From Isoetes taiwanensis (Eukaryota > Streptophyta > Lycopodiopsida > Isoetales > Isoetaceae), in assembly GCA_021234155.1 (NCBI GenBank), contig JAJEKV010000078.1, positions 1,734,001-1,798,000 on the forward strand: a stretch of DNA of 64,000 bases, read 5' to 3'. Every line of letters begins with the position of its first letter. Positions within the stretch are counted from its first letter, which is position 1. The notes below the pieces were generated by a model, which was not told the DNA's origin, did not search any database, and worked only from the letters and a program-made list of their open reading frames with translations. The translations under genes and the position numbers were made by a program. This document shows, piece after piece, positions 11,301 to 22,776 of this stretch.

Positions 11301-12233
11301 CTATGAAGAGGCAAGAATACCGTCTCCTGTAGTAGAAGATGATAGAGAAAAACCTAATGGCTCAGTGTTTTAGTCTAAATCCTACAAAAGCCTAATGGCT
11401 CGTATATCCAATCGTACAATTGTATCACTACAACCATGGAGATAAGACTAAATCTCAAAATGCATACCCATTGTTGTGCTATTAGTGCCATCTTTGAAAG
11501 GTATTCCTCCGGTAGGATTTGCTCCTCTTTACTTCAGAAACAAGAAATCTAACAGATGTGATCTCTACAGTATGGTGACATTGGTCATGTTTCCTTGCTG
11601 AAAATGATGATTAATATGGCAACCTGTAGGCTGCAGGCAAAGAGTCTGTCAGAGGTTATGCCACTGTGCTTAATGGCACGAACCTTATGATGTTATTGTC
11701 TATGGCGGAGTTTCTTTTTGTACACAATCAATACCATTTGCAATCAAGTCTTTTTGGCAATAGCAACAATATTTTCTTGCTGCCTATGCAATAAGTAGCT
11801 TTTGAATTGAAGCGAAAGTTTTGTGTTGTCTTAGTCTAGGACACTGAGTGTCCAGTATAGGTCTTACCATTGTATAGCTACCTGGAGGCAACTAGGAGTA
11901 TATATATTACAGGTTGGAGTTAGAAGTTATGAAAATCCCAGGCTTTCAAAGACAGCTATGAAATATTATTCTATAGTGCACTACGATTGGCATGACAATT
12001 AAAATAGCTAATTCGGGCTGTCTTTAAAAAAAAAAAAAATCAAAAAAAAAAAAATCATCTTATCTTATCTTATCTTTAAAAGTCTGGGCTTTTCATAACT
12101 TCTAACTCCGAGAATGTATTAACACAATTGGTGTACGAAATTATGTTATACGGTCACATGCATTCTGTTTCTTTGGTCAAGCCTTTTATGTGCTATTCCT
12201 TGTTTTGGTAAATTCATTTTCATTCATTTGTAG
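11301..12233. other. Non-coding interval (remainder of kinase intron)
   Basis: No gene seen. Contains A-rich runs and a (TTATC)n microsatellite at about 12,056-12,080. Confidence 0.5.
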
Positions 12234-12326
12234 GTTCTTGCTCTTGAGTATCTGCATTCTTTTGACGTTATTCATCGTGATTTGAAGTCTGACGATCCCT
12301 TAATTGCTCATAATGGGCATATCAAA
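12234..12326 (+). pseudogene. IRE-like AGC kinase, catalytic-loop exon
   Basis: A 93-bp exon bounded by TGTAG acceptor and GTAAAT donor encodes exactly 31 residues: [18 protein letters not shown] then [13 protein letters not shown]. It is the catalytic loop of an IRE/IREH1-type AGC kinase (HRDLKPDNLLIAHDGHIK). The Asp of HRD is kept, but the Mg-binding Asn is Asp (SDDP for PDNL). It continues the frame logic of the exon at 10,123-10,262 (AEL then VLALEYLHS). The next exon (DFGLSK) was not found downstream, so the gene copy is partial. Confidence 0.75.
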
Positions 12327-13157
12327 GTAAATTTTTTAGCTTTAGTGAAGTCCAGACAAAAGGATTGCTTTGTAACTTTTATGAAAAGCAAACAACCACA
12401 GCCACAGGCTATTTATCAGGAAAGAAACATTTGGTTAGCATGCCAAGGTTACAAGTTGCGGCTAGCCCAAGACTTAGATGTGGAGCACATTATAGATATG
12501 ATTGCGAATGTTGAGACTTTTAGGTGCTTTGCATAATATATGTATGCTTTTACACAATGTCTGTCCTATAGTTATAGTTATAGTTTTAGTTATATTTATA
12601 GTTATAGTTATAGTTATGTCAGTTATGGTTGTTTTAGTTCTGTTTTGTGTAGTATATATTTGATGAGTAATCATTTTAACGAATTGGAGTTAATATAAGG
12701 CATACAATACATGTGCGCATGTTGTGCTTTATTTGTAGGAGGATACAATGTAGCATGGAGATAAAGTGGGGGTTAGAAGCCTGTCAAGAAGATATGGAAG
12801 ATTTTCTAAAGGTATCATGCTCAATTCAAACTATTGGGAATCTTTTTCAAAGCTCATATGCATTTTGTAAGTTCCAAGTTCAAATATTCTTGGACCATCG
12901 CACAAGCATTACCTTTCAATATTACAAGAAGTTTATCGTGGCAATCATAGCATACATGCTTAATGCCAACTGCAGAGGAAACAATAAAAAACAGGAGCAC
13001 CAAATTCATATGGCCAAAATTTCTTTGAGATCGGTAAGTTTTTATGGCGATTAGAATTCCAAAACCATAGAAAATCAACTTAAAAAAACAAGGTGCAAAG
13101 CACTGTGGATTGCCCCCAAAATGCTATTATGAATAAAGCTTTATAAATGTATCTTCA
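12327..13157. other. Non-coding interval with microsatellite and GC-hairpin scrap
   Basis: (TTATAG)n-type microsatellite at about 12,567-12,618. A decayed copy of the ACAAGAAxTTATCG repeat lies at 12,924-12,955. No gene recognised. Confidence 0.5.
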
Positions 13158-13377
13158 TGCGTCTGGTCGTTTAGTCTAGTGGTAATACACTAGGTCTAGC
13201 AACTATAGGTCTCGAGTTTGAGACCGCCCAGAATCGCACTTTGAACTGTTGGGTGTCAAAACCCACAGACGCAATGTAAAGTGGTTGCAGGGCCCAACAA
13301 AGCAATGTAGTGTTGTCACATGTCCAGTTGGATGCTGCCTAGTGGTGTGACGTTAAAATACTATCTATCTATCTATT
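13158..13377 (+). mobile_element. tRNA-derived SINE
   Basis: About 220 bp. A-box-like TAGTCTAGTGG at 13,172-13,182 and a B-box-like segment GAGTTTGAGACC at about 13,214-13,225 give RNA polymerase III promoter spacing. The 3' end is GTGACGTTAAAATACTATC followed by TATC repeats. The 3' motif resembles the tail of the LINE at 10.5 kb, which suggests a shared reverse transcriptase. Target-site duplication not resolved. Confidence 0.7.
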
Positions 13378-14784
13378 ATTTAAATTATTTAATTATTTTG
13401 AAAGCAGTATAGGAACATGGATGAATCATTTCGTTGCATATGTCTTTGTTTTTGCAAGGCAAAGAGATAAGTGGCCAATATCACGAAGATGTTGTTTTTC
13501 TATTCTCGATCCCGTGTTGACAATTCATGTGTATTTTTTGTTTTTTGTTAAGGGTGATGCGTAACTTTTTTTTTTTTGTTTTTAGATGTAGGTTTTGAAC
13601 ATTATTTATTAGCATGTGTTTGTGTTGAATGGTTAAGTCCTTTGAGGTGTAGGGTTCGACTTAGTGTTGAATAACATGAGTAACATATAGGGATTTGAAT
13701 TTTTTAAAATCACGTAAAAGTAAATCATTTATATAAAAGTGTCTAGTTTTGCTTTAAAAGCAAAGATTTCTACAATTATTAAAAAGCAGAAAGCTCATAG
13801 GCAGTGTTGATTGTCTAGTTGTTTTAGGTACTTCGATGATTACGTTTGCACAATTGATTTTGAATATCCCTGTTGGATTTTGTTGAGATACTGCGTTCAC
13901 GGAATTTTAGTGGCGGCGTCATCATTTCATTATTCCATATGCTTTGTCAAGGAGTTCATTTTAAGAGTGCTTTGTATGCTTTGGTTGTATCAGATGGAAC
14001 CAAAGAAGTGTTGGTAATCGCTTTGGATTTGCGTTTCACATCGTATTGGCGGTGTTCTTCTTCATAACGTTTCAATTTGTGCAATGTGTACAAACGTATC
14101 GTATGCTATCGAAATTGTTAGTTTGTGCTTCAAATTTGCCTTTGATCTGCAGGCCATATGTCGAAGACATACCGAAATTACTTGCATATATTTGTGATTG
14201 GTACAATTGTTTGCTTACCGTTACGTCCTTCTTTGTTTTCGACATGACTTGGATACACAATGTCTTTCATCGTCCGAATTGTTAATGTGTCGAATTTACA
14301 ATTGTCGGGTGTGTTTCCTTCTTCGGGTCTTCTTCTGCAAAGAATGCTAGTGTTGCATTTGATGTGGAGAGACTGCCAAATGCCTCAATGCGTGACCTGC
14401 AAATGCTTTTGAACAAAACTACTGGCTTGTCCCCTATGAAATCTAGATTAGTTTGTATTGTTGGCAATGACAAAATAAGAAATAGATTTTGTTACCTTTG
14501 AAGAATCTGTTTTGTATAATTCACCTTGTGCTCTATACTGCATAGTCCTTTCCAAATTTTCTATGTTAAATGCGTATGGCCAATCTCTTATCATGTATTT
14601 TTAAAACTGGACAAGTATAGTTATCATAAAACAACTTGGAATCTCAACAAATTCCACAACTTCTCAGAGCACCATCTGTGCATGACTTGGCGTTATACAT
14701 ACTTGATGTTCTAGACCCTCAATTACTGAGCCCTCAGTAGTCATGATGATGTACTTATTTTTTCTGATTGTCTAGTATCATCAT
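13378..14784. other. Non-coding interval
   Basis: AT-rich. A short open stretch near 14,310-14,450 (+) reads SSSAKNASVAFDVERLPNAS then MRDLQMLLNKTTGLSPM; it has coding-like composition, but I do not recognise it. Confidence 0.4.
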
Positions 14785-14915
14785 TAGGGGTTTTTTAATC
14801 CTAGCAGTAATGGTTGTACTAGCCCATTGTATGGGACCCATGACCTCTTGGTCTCCGTGGAGGTTAAAGAATCTATTCTATTGTATTCTATTCTATTTTT
14901 TATTGATTTTTCTAT
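14785..14915 (+). mobile_element. Possible SINE 3' fragment
   Basis: GGTTAAAGAATCTATTCTATT followed by further TTCTA repeats at about 14,863-14,905, preceded by GGGACCCATGACCTCTTGG. The layout (GTTAAA + simple-repeat tail) matches the SINE end at 13,345-13,377. No promoter boxes are clear, so this is tentative. Confidence 0.4.
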
Positions 14916-15269
14916 TCCTCAACACTCTTGAACAACATTGCATGGAGGGCATCGTTTAGTCGGTCCAAGCTGTTAGTTTTGAGGCCCGAGATGAAGGTAG
15001 TTGTCGTCCCATTCTATCCCACACTGCAACTTTCCATTCATTATACCTATAGTCTCGGGCTGTTGCCTTTCTAGCAATACTAGGCCCCACGAATATCTAG
15101 TGCAGTTCATGTTCATAGGCTTGTATTCTTGCTTGGCCGTAGAACGGATGTCCAGAACGCCCTTTGAAGAAACATGCATGTTTTATTACTCAAAAACTTC
15201 TGTTTTTGCATATTCTGCTTGCTTGATGGTGCATACTATACCAGTTTTCATAGCAAAGATGTACACTAG

Positions 15270-17059
15270 TTAGAGCCGATAAACCCTTTCATAGAGCCGA
15301 TAAACTGCATTTTGAAGATCTTGTGGAACCCCAAGTGCCTGCAAGCGCTGCCAAAGAAGCTCGCATGGTACTGTATCAAAAGCAGAAGTAAAATCCACAA
15401 AGCATATATAGAAGTCTTGTTTCAAACTTCGACTATGTTCAATAAGCATGCGCAATGTGAAAATATGGTCTATTGTAGAATGGCATGGACGAAAGCCTGC
15501 CTGTCCTACAGCACGTACACCAGTATGTTCTGCCCATGATGTCAATTGCTTCTCAGTAAGAATGGCTAAGAGCTTTGAAAATATGGAACTTACCATGATC
15601 ATGCGATAATTAGAAGGATCATGCTTATCACCTGCATTGTAAATTGGTACGATCTTCTTGACAAACCCAAGTTTACGGCAAAGCCTTCTTGCAAAGCTTG
15701 ATTTAAAAGAGTAGTGATGATTGTAAGCAATAGCGGACCCCCCATTTAAGCAATTCTGCTTGCAAACCTTGAAGATCAGGAGACTTGCCATTAAATAGAT
15801 GTCGTAGTCCTTCTTTGACTTCCTCCTCTGTGAATTGAAGAATATCACCTACCAAAGGAGGCCGCGAATTAAGGACCCGGGATGATCATATAAATTGGAC
15901 CAATCGCTCATCCCATTCTTTGCATAGAAATATGTCCAAGGGTAGGAGGTGGTCGATATAATATTTTGCTTGAAGGTCCGAGGCTCACATCGCAGTAATT
16001 CAAACATTTGCTTGATGCTCAAAGAACAAAGCGTGCCTTCTTGCGTTTCAAAAATGGACTTATAATTCTGAATGGCATTATGTAGCGTGATCCGCTCAAC
16101 TATCGCTTCGTAATTGTTTTTAAAGGCGCTGCGGTCTTCATCAAACCGAGCATTTCTAGGAAAATTTTTACCAGCATGACACTCTTGAAGAGTTGGGTAA
16201 TCAAAATACAAAATAGCGAAGGGAGCTAATGTCTGCTCATATTCAAAGATCTAGAATAAGTCAAGATCTAGAATAAGTCAAGCGAGGAGCCCGGATAGCA
16301 ATGGGTTGAAGAGGTGGAAAGCCGCCACTTTAATGACAAATAAAGTGGATAGTGATCAGATTTTATCTCCTCATCTCTATGCCTTGTGCCAATTCAAAAA
16401 TCTGAAATGAGATCCAAGGCTTGCACTTGGGAAATGACATAATCAACAACACTAGTACCACCACCCTGCCTATCATGTCTGCATGTAATACCTTTAGAGT
16501 GTGGCCATTGCTCTAAGCCATTACAAAGTACCATCTCAAAGACTTCACACAACTGGATGAGCTCCCTTCCAAATGTTGAGACGGGTTTGTTAGCATCAGG
16601 CGATGAACGTGGAAAGACTGTATCATTAGCACACATCCATAAAGGGTCACGAACATCCTCAAGTATGAATTGAGCAGCTTGCATTTCAGCAGTGCGAGCA
16701 TTGAAATCACCAAGAAGAATAACATGCCCCAACTGTTTGAATTGAGCAATGTCATCATAAAGATCAACATAGGGATCACTGCGAGCGACATCATATTCAT
16801 CATAAAAAGGTGATGATGTAGGTGGGAAGTAACAGGCAGCAACAAAAATGGTACTACGATTGTGGCAATGAAGTTTGATCCACATGTAGCGATTATATCT
16901 ATCAGCTTTATGAAGCGTGATATATGGAGCAAGGGCATCCTTGAAATAGCAAGCAACTCCACCGCAACCTCGTTGCCCATGGCATTCATTAAATAATGAA
17001 AAGAATTGATAGCCTGTAAAATGAGGTAGCCGTTTGGCTGAATGCTCCCACGTTTCCAT
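15270..17059 (-). mobile_element. LINE fragment: endonuclease plus first half of reverse transcriptase
   Basis: Minus strand. The 17,059-16,394 frame gives the apurinic-type endonuclease: GCGGVACYFKDALAPY, then FVAACYFPPTSSPFYDEYD, then VILLGDFNARTAEMQ. After a break (a 17-bp direct repeat of agatctagaataagtca at 16,246-16,279 and a stop) the frame continues through a linker (16,211-15,849). The RT follows: YRMIMVSSIFSKLLA, AGFRPCHSTIDHIFTLR, CFVDFTSAFDTVPCELLW. It stops at 15,270, before the YxDD active site. This is loss of the 3' half, unusual for LINEs. It probably belongs to the same broad family as the 10.5-kb C-terminal piece, but the two do not overlap, so this is inference. Confidence 0.82.
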
Positions 17060-19108
17060 GAGCAGAAAGAACGTATATCAACACTAAGGATGACTTTTTA
17101 TTTCAAGTCATTTTTTCGTTATGCTTATATTTCTAGTTATTGTGCCCATTGTTGTTGGGCATACGTGGAAAACATGTAAATGTTTCCTCTTCAATATTTG
17201 CATTCGTAAGTTACTGATTTGTATTTCTAAAACCTTTCATATAGACAAATACTCTCGGACAGTACTGATACGTCCTATTTGTATTTTTAAAACCTACGGT
17301 GTAGACAAATACAGTCTAATAGCACAGATACACCATAAAATTTCGTCATGTGTTTGGGGGCATGTAAATAAAGTTTTGTGTGTTTAGGGACATGTAAATA
17401 AAGTTTTGTGTGCTTTTTATTTTCTAGGTTATTGTTTTAGGGGTGATGTGTTAAGAAAAATAGATAGATAGTATTATTCACATCAACCAACACCTTCAAT
17501 TACTCCTCACTAACATGAAGCAGGAAAAGTAAAATTTCCCTAAAATGCCAAGGAATATCGAGAGAATCAAATTGCCAAAGCAGCATTTGAGTGAAATTTC
17601 CCAAAAATGTCAAGGAGTTGCAAGTTCATCCAAATTACCAAAGCACAAACGCAGTTGTATTGCATGGGACAGTTATTTAGAAACCTATGTAAAGACGTAG
17701 CAAATACTGGATGGCATAATATCTTTCGGGCTTCTTTTCACTCTACTTACCAAAACTTGCTGACGTTGCCTGGACATAGCTTCAGCAAAAAAACTATTCA
17801 TTCATAAAAAAAGACCTACATAACAAAAAAGGAGCCACCTATTAATGCTTTAGCTACATCTAAAATTTCTTGTGTAGCAAATTTATTGGGAATGTTTTGA
17901 TGATTGCATCGTCAAAATCATAGTTTATTGGGGAGAGACCTTATTTATCAGCTGGTGTAAAACCATGTACACATATCCAACCAACTTGAATTTTGATATT
18001 TTTATGTAACCACATTTGTAATTTTACGTTTTCCGCATGCATAAACAGATTTTAATTGGACGCACTTAATTGGACTCTCTTAAAAATGCTCTCTTTTAAA
18101 AACCGCTTTACTGGTCAAATACATGTGTCACTAAGATTTAAGTTGTGAAGGTGCAAGCTCTCTTTGAGAAGAGAGCTATTCCTCCATTGTCTGCTTATCA
18201 GGTGTCAAAACTATTGGAAAACTATTTTTCCCTAAGGAATTTTAACTCTGTAGCCTGGAGCATTGCATTCCCAGATCCACGCTCCCATATTATCGCTGTC
18301 CCCACTTCCAAACATGCCTAATATGGTTTGTAACATCATAGAAACAGTGATAAAACATCATATTACTTACCTAGATACAGGGATGTTTATACAAATTAAA
18401 TCTATATTTAAGTTCAACCATGAAAGGACATGATATACAATCCTCTCAAAAGGATGAAATTGAAAAGAAGCATAATCTCTCCAAAGACGAACCTGCCAAA
18501 TTTAACAAAGCCAATACTGAAGGCAGATGATCACCTAGACTATGGCACTTCTAGAATAACATCAACATATTTGCAAAAAGACATAAATAAATTATAGGTA
18601 CTATGCAATCTATTCCCTGCCTAAAAATAAAACACATAGTTTATGGACCCACTCAGAACCATCATCTTGAACTTAAACAATTACACAAACCTGCAAATAA
18701 TATAAAGTGAACACCTGTACTCTAATGAAATGACAAATGACTTTGTTATGGTAGGGAAATGGCCAAGATGAAGAACTGAATGGAATTAGAAGTAAACTCA
18801 AGATAGTTACTAACAAAACAAAAAAAGGAGCTTGGAGAAAAAGTATGATTGGAATACCTTTCCCAGATGAACCTTCCTTCAGTTTGCTTCAAATCTCAAA
18901 GAATAGGCAGATTCATAACATGTTAATCTAAAGCAACCGAGAATATCTGGAGAAGCAGAATACCATGAGATATGAATGTTGCATGCTCATGATTGTAGAA
19001 CTTGAAGCAGGACACTTAAAAAATCGTTCTTGGAAATGAACATAAAAGTAGAAAATGTGCAAATATGGTACAGATCATAGAGTTTAAAACATACCAGCAC
19101 AGAAGATT
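17060..19108. other. Non-coding interval with short tandem repeats
   Basis: Two diverged 65-bp copies around TTTGTATTT.TAAAACCT...AGACAAATAC at about 17,217-17,312 and two copies of CATGTAAATAAAGTTTTGTG at 17,361-17,411. Otherwise AT-rich with no gene seen. Confidence 0.5.
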
Positions 19109-19327
19109 CTAGAGTTTGAAGTACACCACCAAGGGGCCCAATAAGCAGGCCAAGCTAATAAGTTGTCGATCCATGATTCTGAGATCCATATCAATTAGAT
19201 GCATTATACTCTTGCCAAATGCAGCGGCCAAACCACCCCAGACAAATTCTCTCCATGATGAGGCAAAAAATAAGGCATGCATAACCATTAGAATTGAACT
19301 GCAGGAATCATGAAACGGTAAACCCAC
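19109..19327 (-). pseudogene. Probable mitochondrial-carrier exon fragment
   Basis: Minus-strand frame contains WREFVWGGLAAAFGKSIMH then LIDMDLRIMDRQ. Plant mitochondrial carrier proteins have WREFxWGGxAGAFGEGMMHPxDTLKTRxQSQ at the first transmembrane helix and the signature PxDxxK/R. The match keeps W, GG, FG, MH and D, but the signature Pro is Leu and the frame ends soon after in a stop. A donor-like GTATGT follows at about 19,094. Decayed fragment; identification is by motif only. Confidence 0.45.
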
Positions 19328-21577
19328 CTGCCGCCATTGTGCTCAAGACTCTATTTCCCTCAACTAAGGACCCGAAGCTGGGATTTTTTAGAAAATATTC
19401 GAGCAAATCCAGCCAGATCTTAAATGCCTGAGAAATCTGTATATCTTGAAAGGAAGCTCTTATCTTTGAAACTGAGGTTGAAATAAAATGCTCTTTCTGA
19501 CCGTGACTGAGGCCCTCAAAGCCCGCTGCTCTGCAGAAGGTGCGTTTCTGCTACAACAACGTCTGCCATTGATGCCCAAATGATTTCGTTGTGGAGCCAT
19601 AGCCCAACTTCACCAGCCTTGAAGCCCAAGCCAGCTGGTTTGCTTATTCAAGCACTATAGAACCATCAAAAATCGGTTGCTAGATTGAGGTTAGGGATCA
19701 TAATAAGGAGTAGAACAGGTAGAGTGAGTTCTATCCTAGCCGCCATAGTCTGTTGTTAAAGAAACAGGGCATCCATCTCCATCTAGGGTTACCGTGTAAG
19801 GTTATTGGAAATAGTTTGTTTTAAAAATAAAAAACCCAAAGATAAATTCTAAAAAAAGGAATCTCTAGCCCAAAGGTTAAAAAAACCAATAGTTTTTCAA
19901 AAAAAAAAAACGAGTTTCCGATCGCCCGAGGAAAAATAATTTGGCGTCAAAACACGAGAAAACCTTAAGCGTATTTTCATCCTTAAAAAAAAAAAAAGTT
20001 TTTCACTGCCAGGAAAAACAATCGATAATGTGGTCCGTCAGTTATGGATATACCCCGATATGCGAGGAATATGCCAAAGCCAACCCTCCCCTATGTGCCC
20101 CTTAGCAGGGGGCAATCCAAAAAAATCGAAACATTTTCATCGGACACGAAAATCCCAAATATTCATGATGAAAGCTCACTTTCATAGATGAGAGATTTAA
20201 ACATGCAACTACTATCATATCTCAATATCTAGTATTTCCAACAAGAATCCATATAGTCCAAAGACCACAAGCTGCATGTAACTCTTCTTGGTGATCGTAA
20301 ACAAAGTTTGCATCTTTAGGTGCCAATAATAAAATTAATTCCTTAGCCTTAGTACTATTAACCTTGTATTCCATAATTTCTTAGTTAAAGTAAATTCAAC
20401 CATAAAAAATTGCATGTTCTTACTACTTGATTATGCTGCTAAGCTCTTCATGCTCGAATCTCCTTTACTTGTTCCAAGCAAAGTCTTCTACTCAGGAGTC
20501 ATATTGGAGGTCAATCTATCATGTTCTACTCCATTTTAGAATTACTAGCAAGAAATTGTTATTAGCAATTCCTCCAACAAGTCCAATTCTTCCATTATTT
20601 GGCATACTTGCCACAATTATAACCTGCAGGATGCTCTGCATTTTCCATCTCAAATTAATCCATTGGTTATTTAAACAATCACAAGACAATTGAGAAATAC
20701 TATGACCAAAATATAACAAAGCAACAAAAAAATAAATATAAACAACAAAAAGACACAGACATCTAAAATCCGGCAACAATCGCGACAGTTTCCAAATTCG
20801 ATCCTGCTTTTTCTGAGTTTTCCATGCTAAATCGACACTTCTCAAGCCCAAATATGCCTTCTCCATGCAATTTTGGCCTGATTTATATCACTTTACTTGG
20901 ATTTACCTTCTACTTTGCCATGCCCATACGATTGCAAATTAAACATCATACGCACATAATCTTATCTTACAAACCACCTAGTAGATCACAACAATCACAT
21001 GAATAATTCCTCGAAAAGTCAAGAGAAGATATGGCCTCATGTATCTAGCCTCTAACCATTCTTAGCTCAAGAACATATGCAAATCTAGTTATGTCAACAT
21101 TTAAAACCTCAAATTGAATCCACAACAAAACCCCACCTGAAAGAAAACACTTGATCCGTCTCTTGATGTGATCTCTAAGCTCTTGTGCCCTCGATGTCCT
21201 CGGCTAATCTGATAGAATGCTTTTCTACTTTCTCTGCTATGCAAAAGCTTGCTCTTTAAAAGCAAAACGTCTCCAAAAATCTCTTCCAAAATTCCACTTT
21301 AATTATCAAAACCTTCAAAAATCTATTTCTAATAAAAGTCAAATCCTTGAGGTTCATATTTTATGCATGCCAAGCATGATACATAAGTAAATAATAAATA
21401 TGTATGCTGGCCCATCAAGTGGCGGGACCCGTTTCTGATCTCCCTTCTAAAATTTAACTCATGTTCTCATGGGTCGTTGTAGTCTTAGATCCAAAATAGC
21501 TCATCTCAAAACTTGATTTGGTATGTCAACTTACTCTACCAATCATCTTATTGAACATGCCATAAGAAAAACCTTAC
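19328..21577. other. Non-coding interval
   Basis: A- and T-rich, with several poly(A) runs (19,860-20,000). 20,040-20,125 is an inverted copy of the dispersed repeat at 9,090-9,185. The open frames at 20,427-20,866 on both strands resemble no family I know. Confidence 0.45.
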
Positions 21578-21677
21578 CTTCAACATCGTCATAAATTGCT
21601 TCCCTTAGCCCCTTCATGCTAACCACGAAGCCTCTAGATGTTGTTCCTCCTCCTGAGAATACCATTGTCTCTGTAAT
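21578..21677 (-). other. Putative orphan exon
   Basis: A 100-bp minus-strand stretch between a CAG acceptor and a GTAAGG donor is open: ITETMVFSGGGTTSRGF then VVSMKGLREAIYDDVE. Splice-site quality and composition suggest a real exon or exon remnant. I do not recognise the protein, and no neighbouring exon was found. Confidence 0.35.
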
Positions 21678-22720
21678 CTGTAAAGCAATATTAACACCAA
21701 ATATCCAACAATAAGGTCAATATATTACTAGTAACTCCACGTAGCATGCAGTACAATTGGTCATTTGTCAAATTAATATGATGATCCATTTAAAGCCAAG
21801 CTGCCTTGTTAAATTCAAGCTAGCCTTTGGACTTGTTCGAAAATATTTCACATTAGTTTTTACAATGGATTGACTTCTTTCGGAGATCATTGTAAAAAGT
21901 GGAATTATGCCAGGGTTGACTTAAAGTATTATAACAACTTGGTCTTATAAAAAACTTCATTAAAAAAGAATTGTCCATTGCAAGCTAAGTGTACAATTTT
22001 GTATGATGGTGACGGTTTTGCTTCCTTTCTTATTCTAAATGTGAGGAATGGGTCCCTCATCGTGCCATCCTCGAACACATATTTATTTGTTTAGGAAAAA
22101 AGAACACTTTATTTATGAAGATAGAGCATCCTCGAACACATATTTATTTGTTTAGGAAAAAAGAACACTTTATTTATGAAGATAGAGCTGTAACCCTGAA
22201 TAATTTTTTGAGCTGGACAAAAACTGGAATTGGAAAAACCATGATTGAAAAACCATGAAAGTTTCTCGGTTGGAAAATGTTTTGGCTTTCTATGACCACA
22301 TAATAGGCCCGAATGTTCGATGGTTGTGGAGCACAGCTGTGCATGTTTGTTAAAGTATGTTACACTTGGAGACTAAAAGAATAAAAAATTAGAAGCAAGG
22401 ATCCACGAAAAGCACAAGCTTCTCTCTTCATCACATACGCTGCAATCTCAAAATTCAACGCCTTGTTTATTTGGCTATGACAGTTGCTGCAATTGAGCTA
22501 CAAAATTTATATGATGCAAGCTTGGAACTATTCATACACGTTCGTCCAAATGGGCCCTCTCCATGTGAAGCTCTCATTAAACAAATAAGTTGGCCTTCAT
22601 GCACTACGCATTGGAAGGCCTTCGGTACTTTCCATCAATTTTCAAGTGACCAATTAAACTGATTGACCAATCATAACGTGAATGATTAACACGATACAAC
22701 ATTCTTTAAATTTCTTATTG
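21678..22720. other. Upstream region of the pectin methylesterase gene
   Basis: Non-coding. Includes a perfect 61-bp tandem duplication at 22,067-22,127 / 22,128-22,188. The last few hundred bases before 22,720 are the presumed promoter; no known element other than the TATA-like box is claimed. Confidence 0.5.
22067..22188. repeat. 61-bp tandem duplication
   Basis: Two adjacent identical 61-bp units beginning ATCCTCGAACACATATTTAT. Confidence 0.85.
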
Positions 22721-22730
22721 CATATAAGTA
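22721..22730 (+). promoter_or_regulatory. Probable TATA box of the pectin methylesterase gene
   Basis: CATATAAGTA lies 47-56 bp upstream of the start codon, a normal distance for a plant gene with a short 5' leader. Confidence 0.5.
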
Positions 22731-22776
22731 GCATATGTGAACTAAATGTAGACAGATCTGCTGCAATCTCTGAACC

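Noticed and set aside
12474-12674. 66-codon frame rich in Thr-Ile
   Set aside because: Product of the TTATAG microsatellite read on the minus strand.
13158-13240. Possible tRNA gene
   Set aside because: A- and B-box-like motifs are present but no acceptor stem or cloverleaf can be formed; it is the head of a SINE.
10471-17059. One LINE interrupted by a 4-kb insertion (C-terminus at 10.5-11.3 kb, N-terminus at 15.3-17.1 kb)
   Set aside because: The C-terminal piece sits within the kinase intron, with kinase exon 12,234-12,326 between the two, so two separate insertions are simpler.
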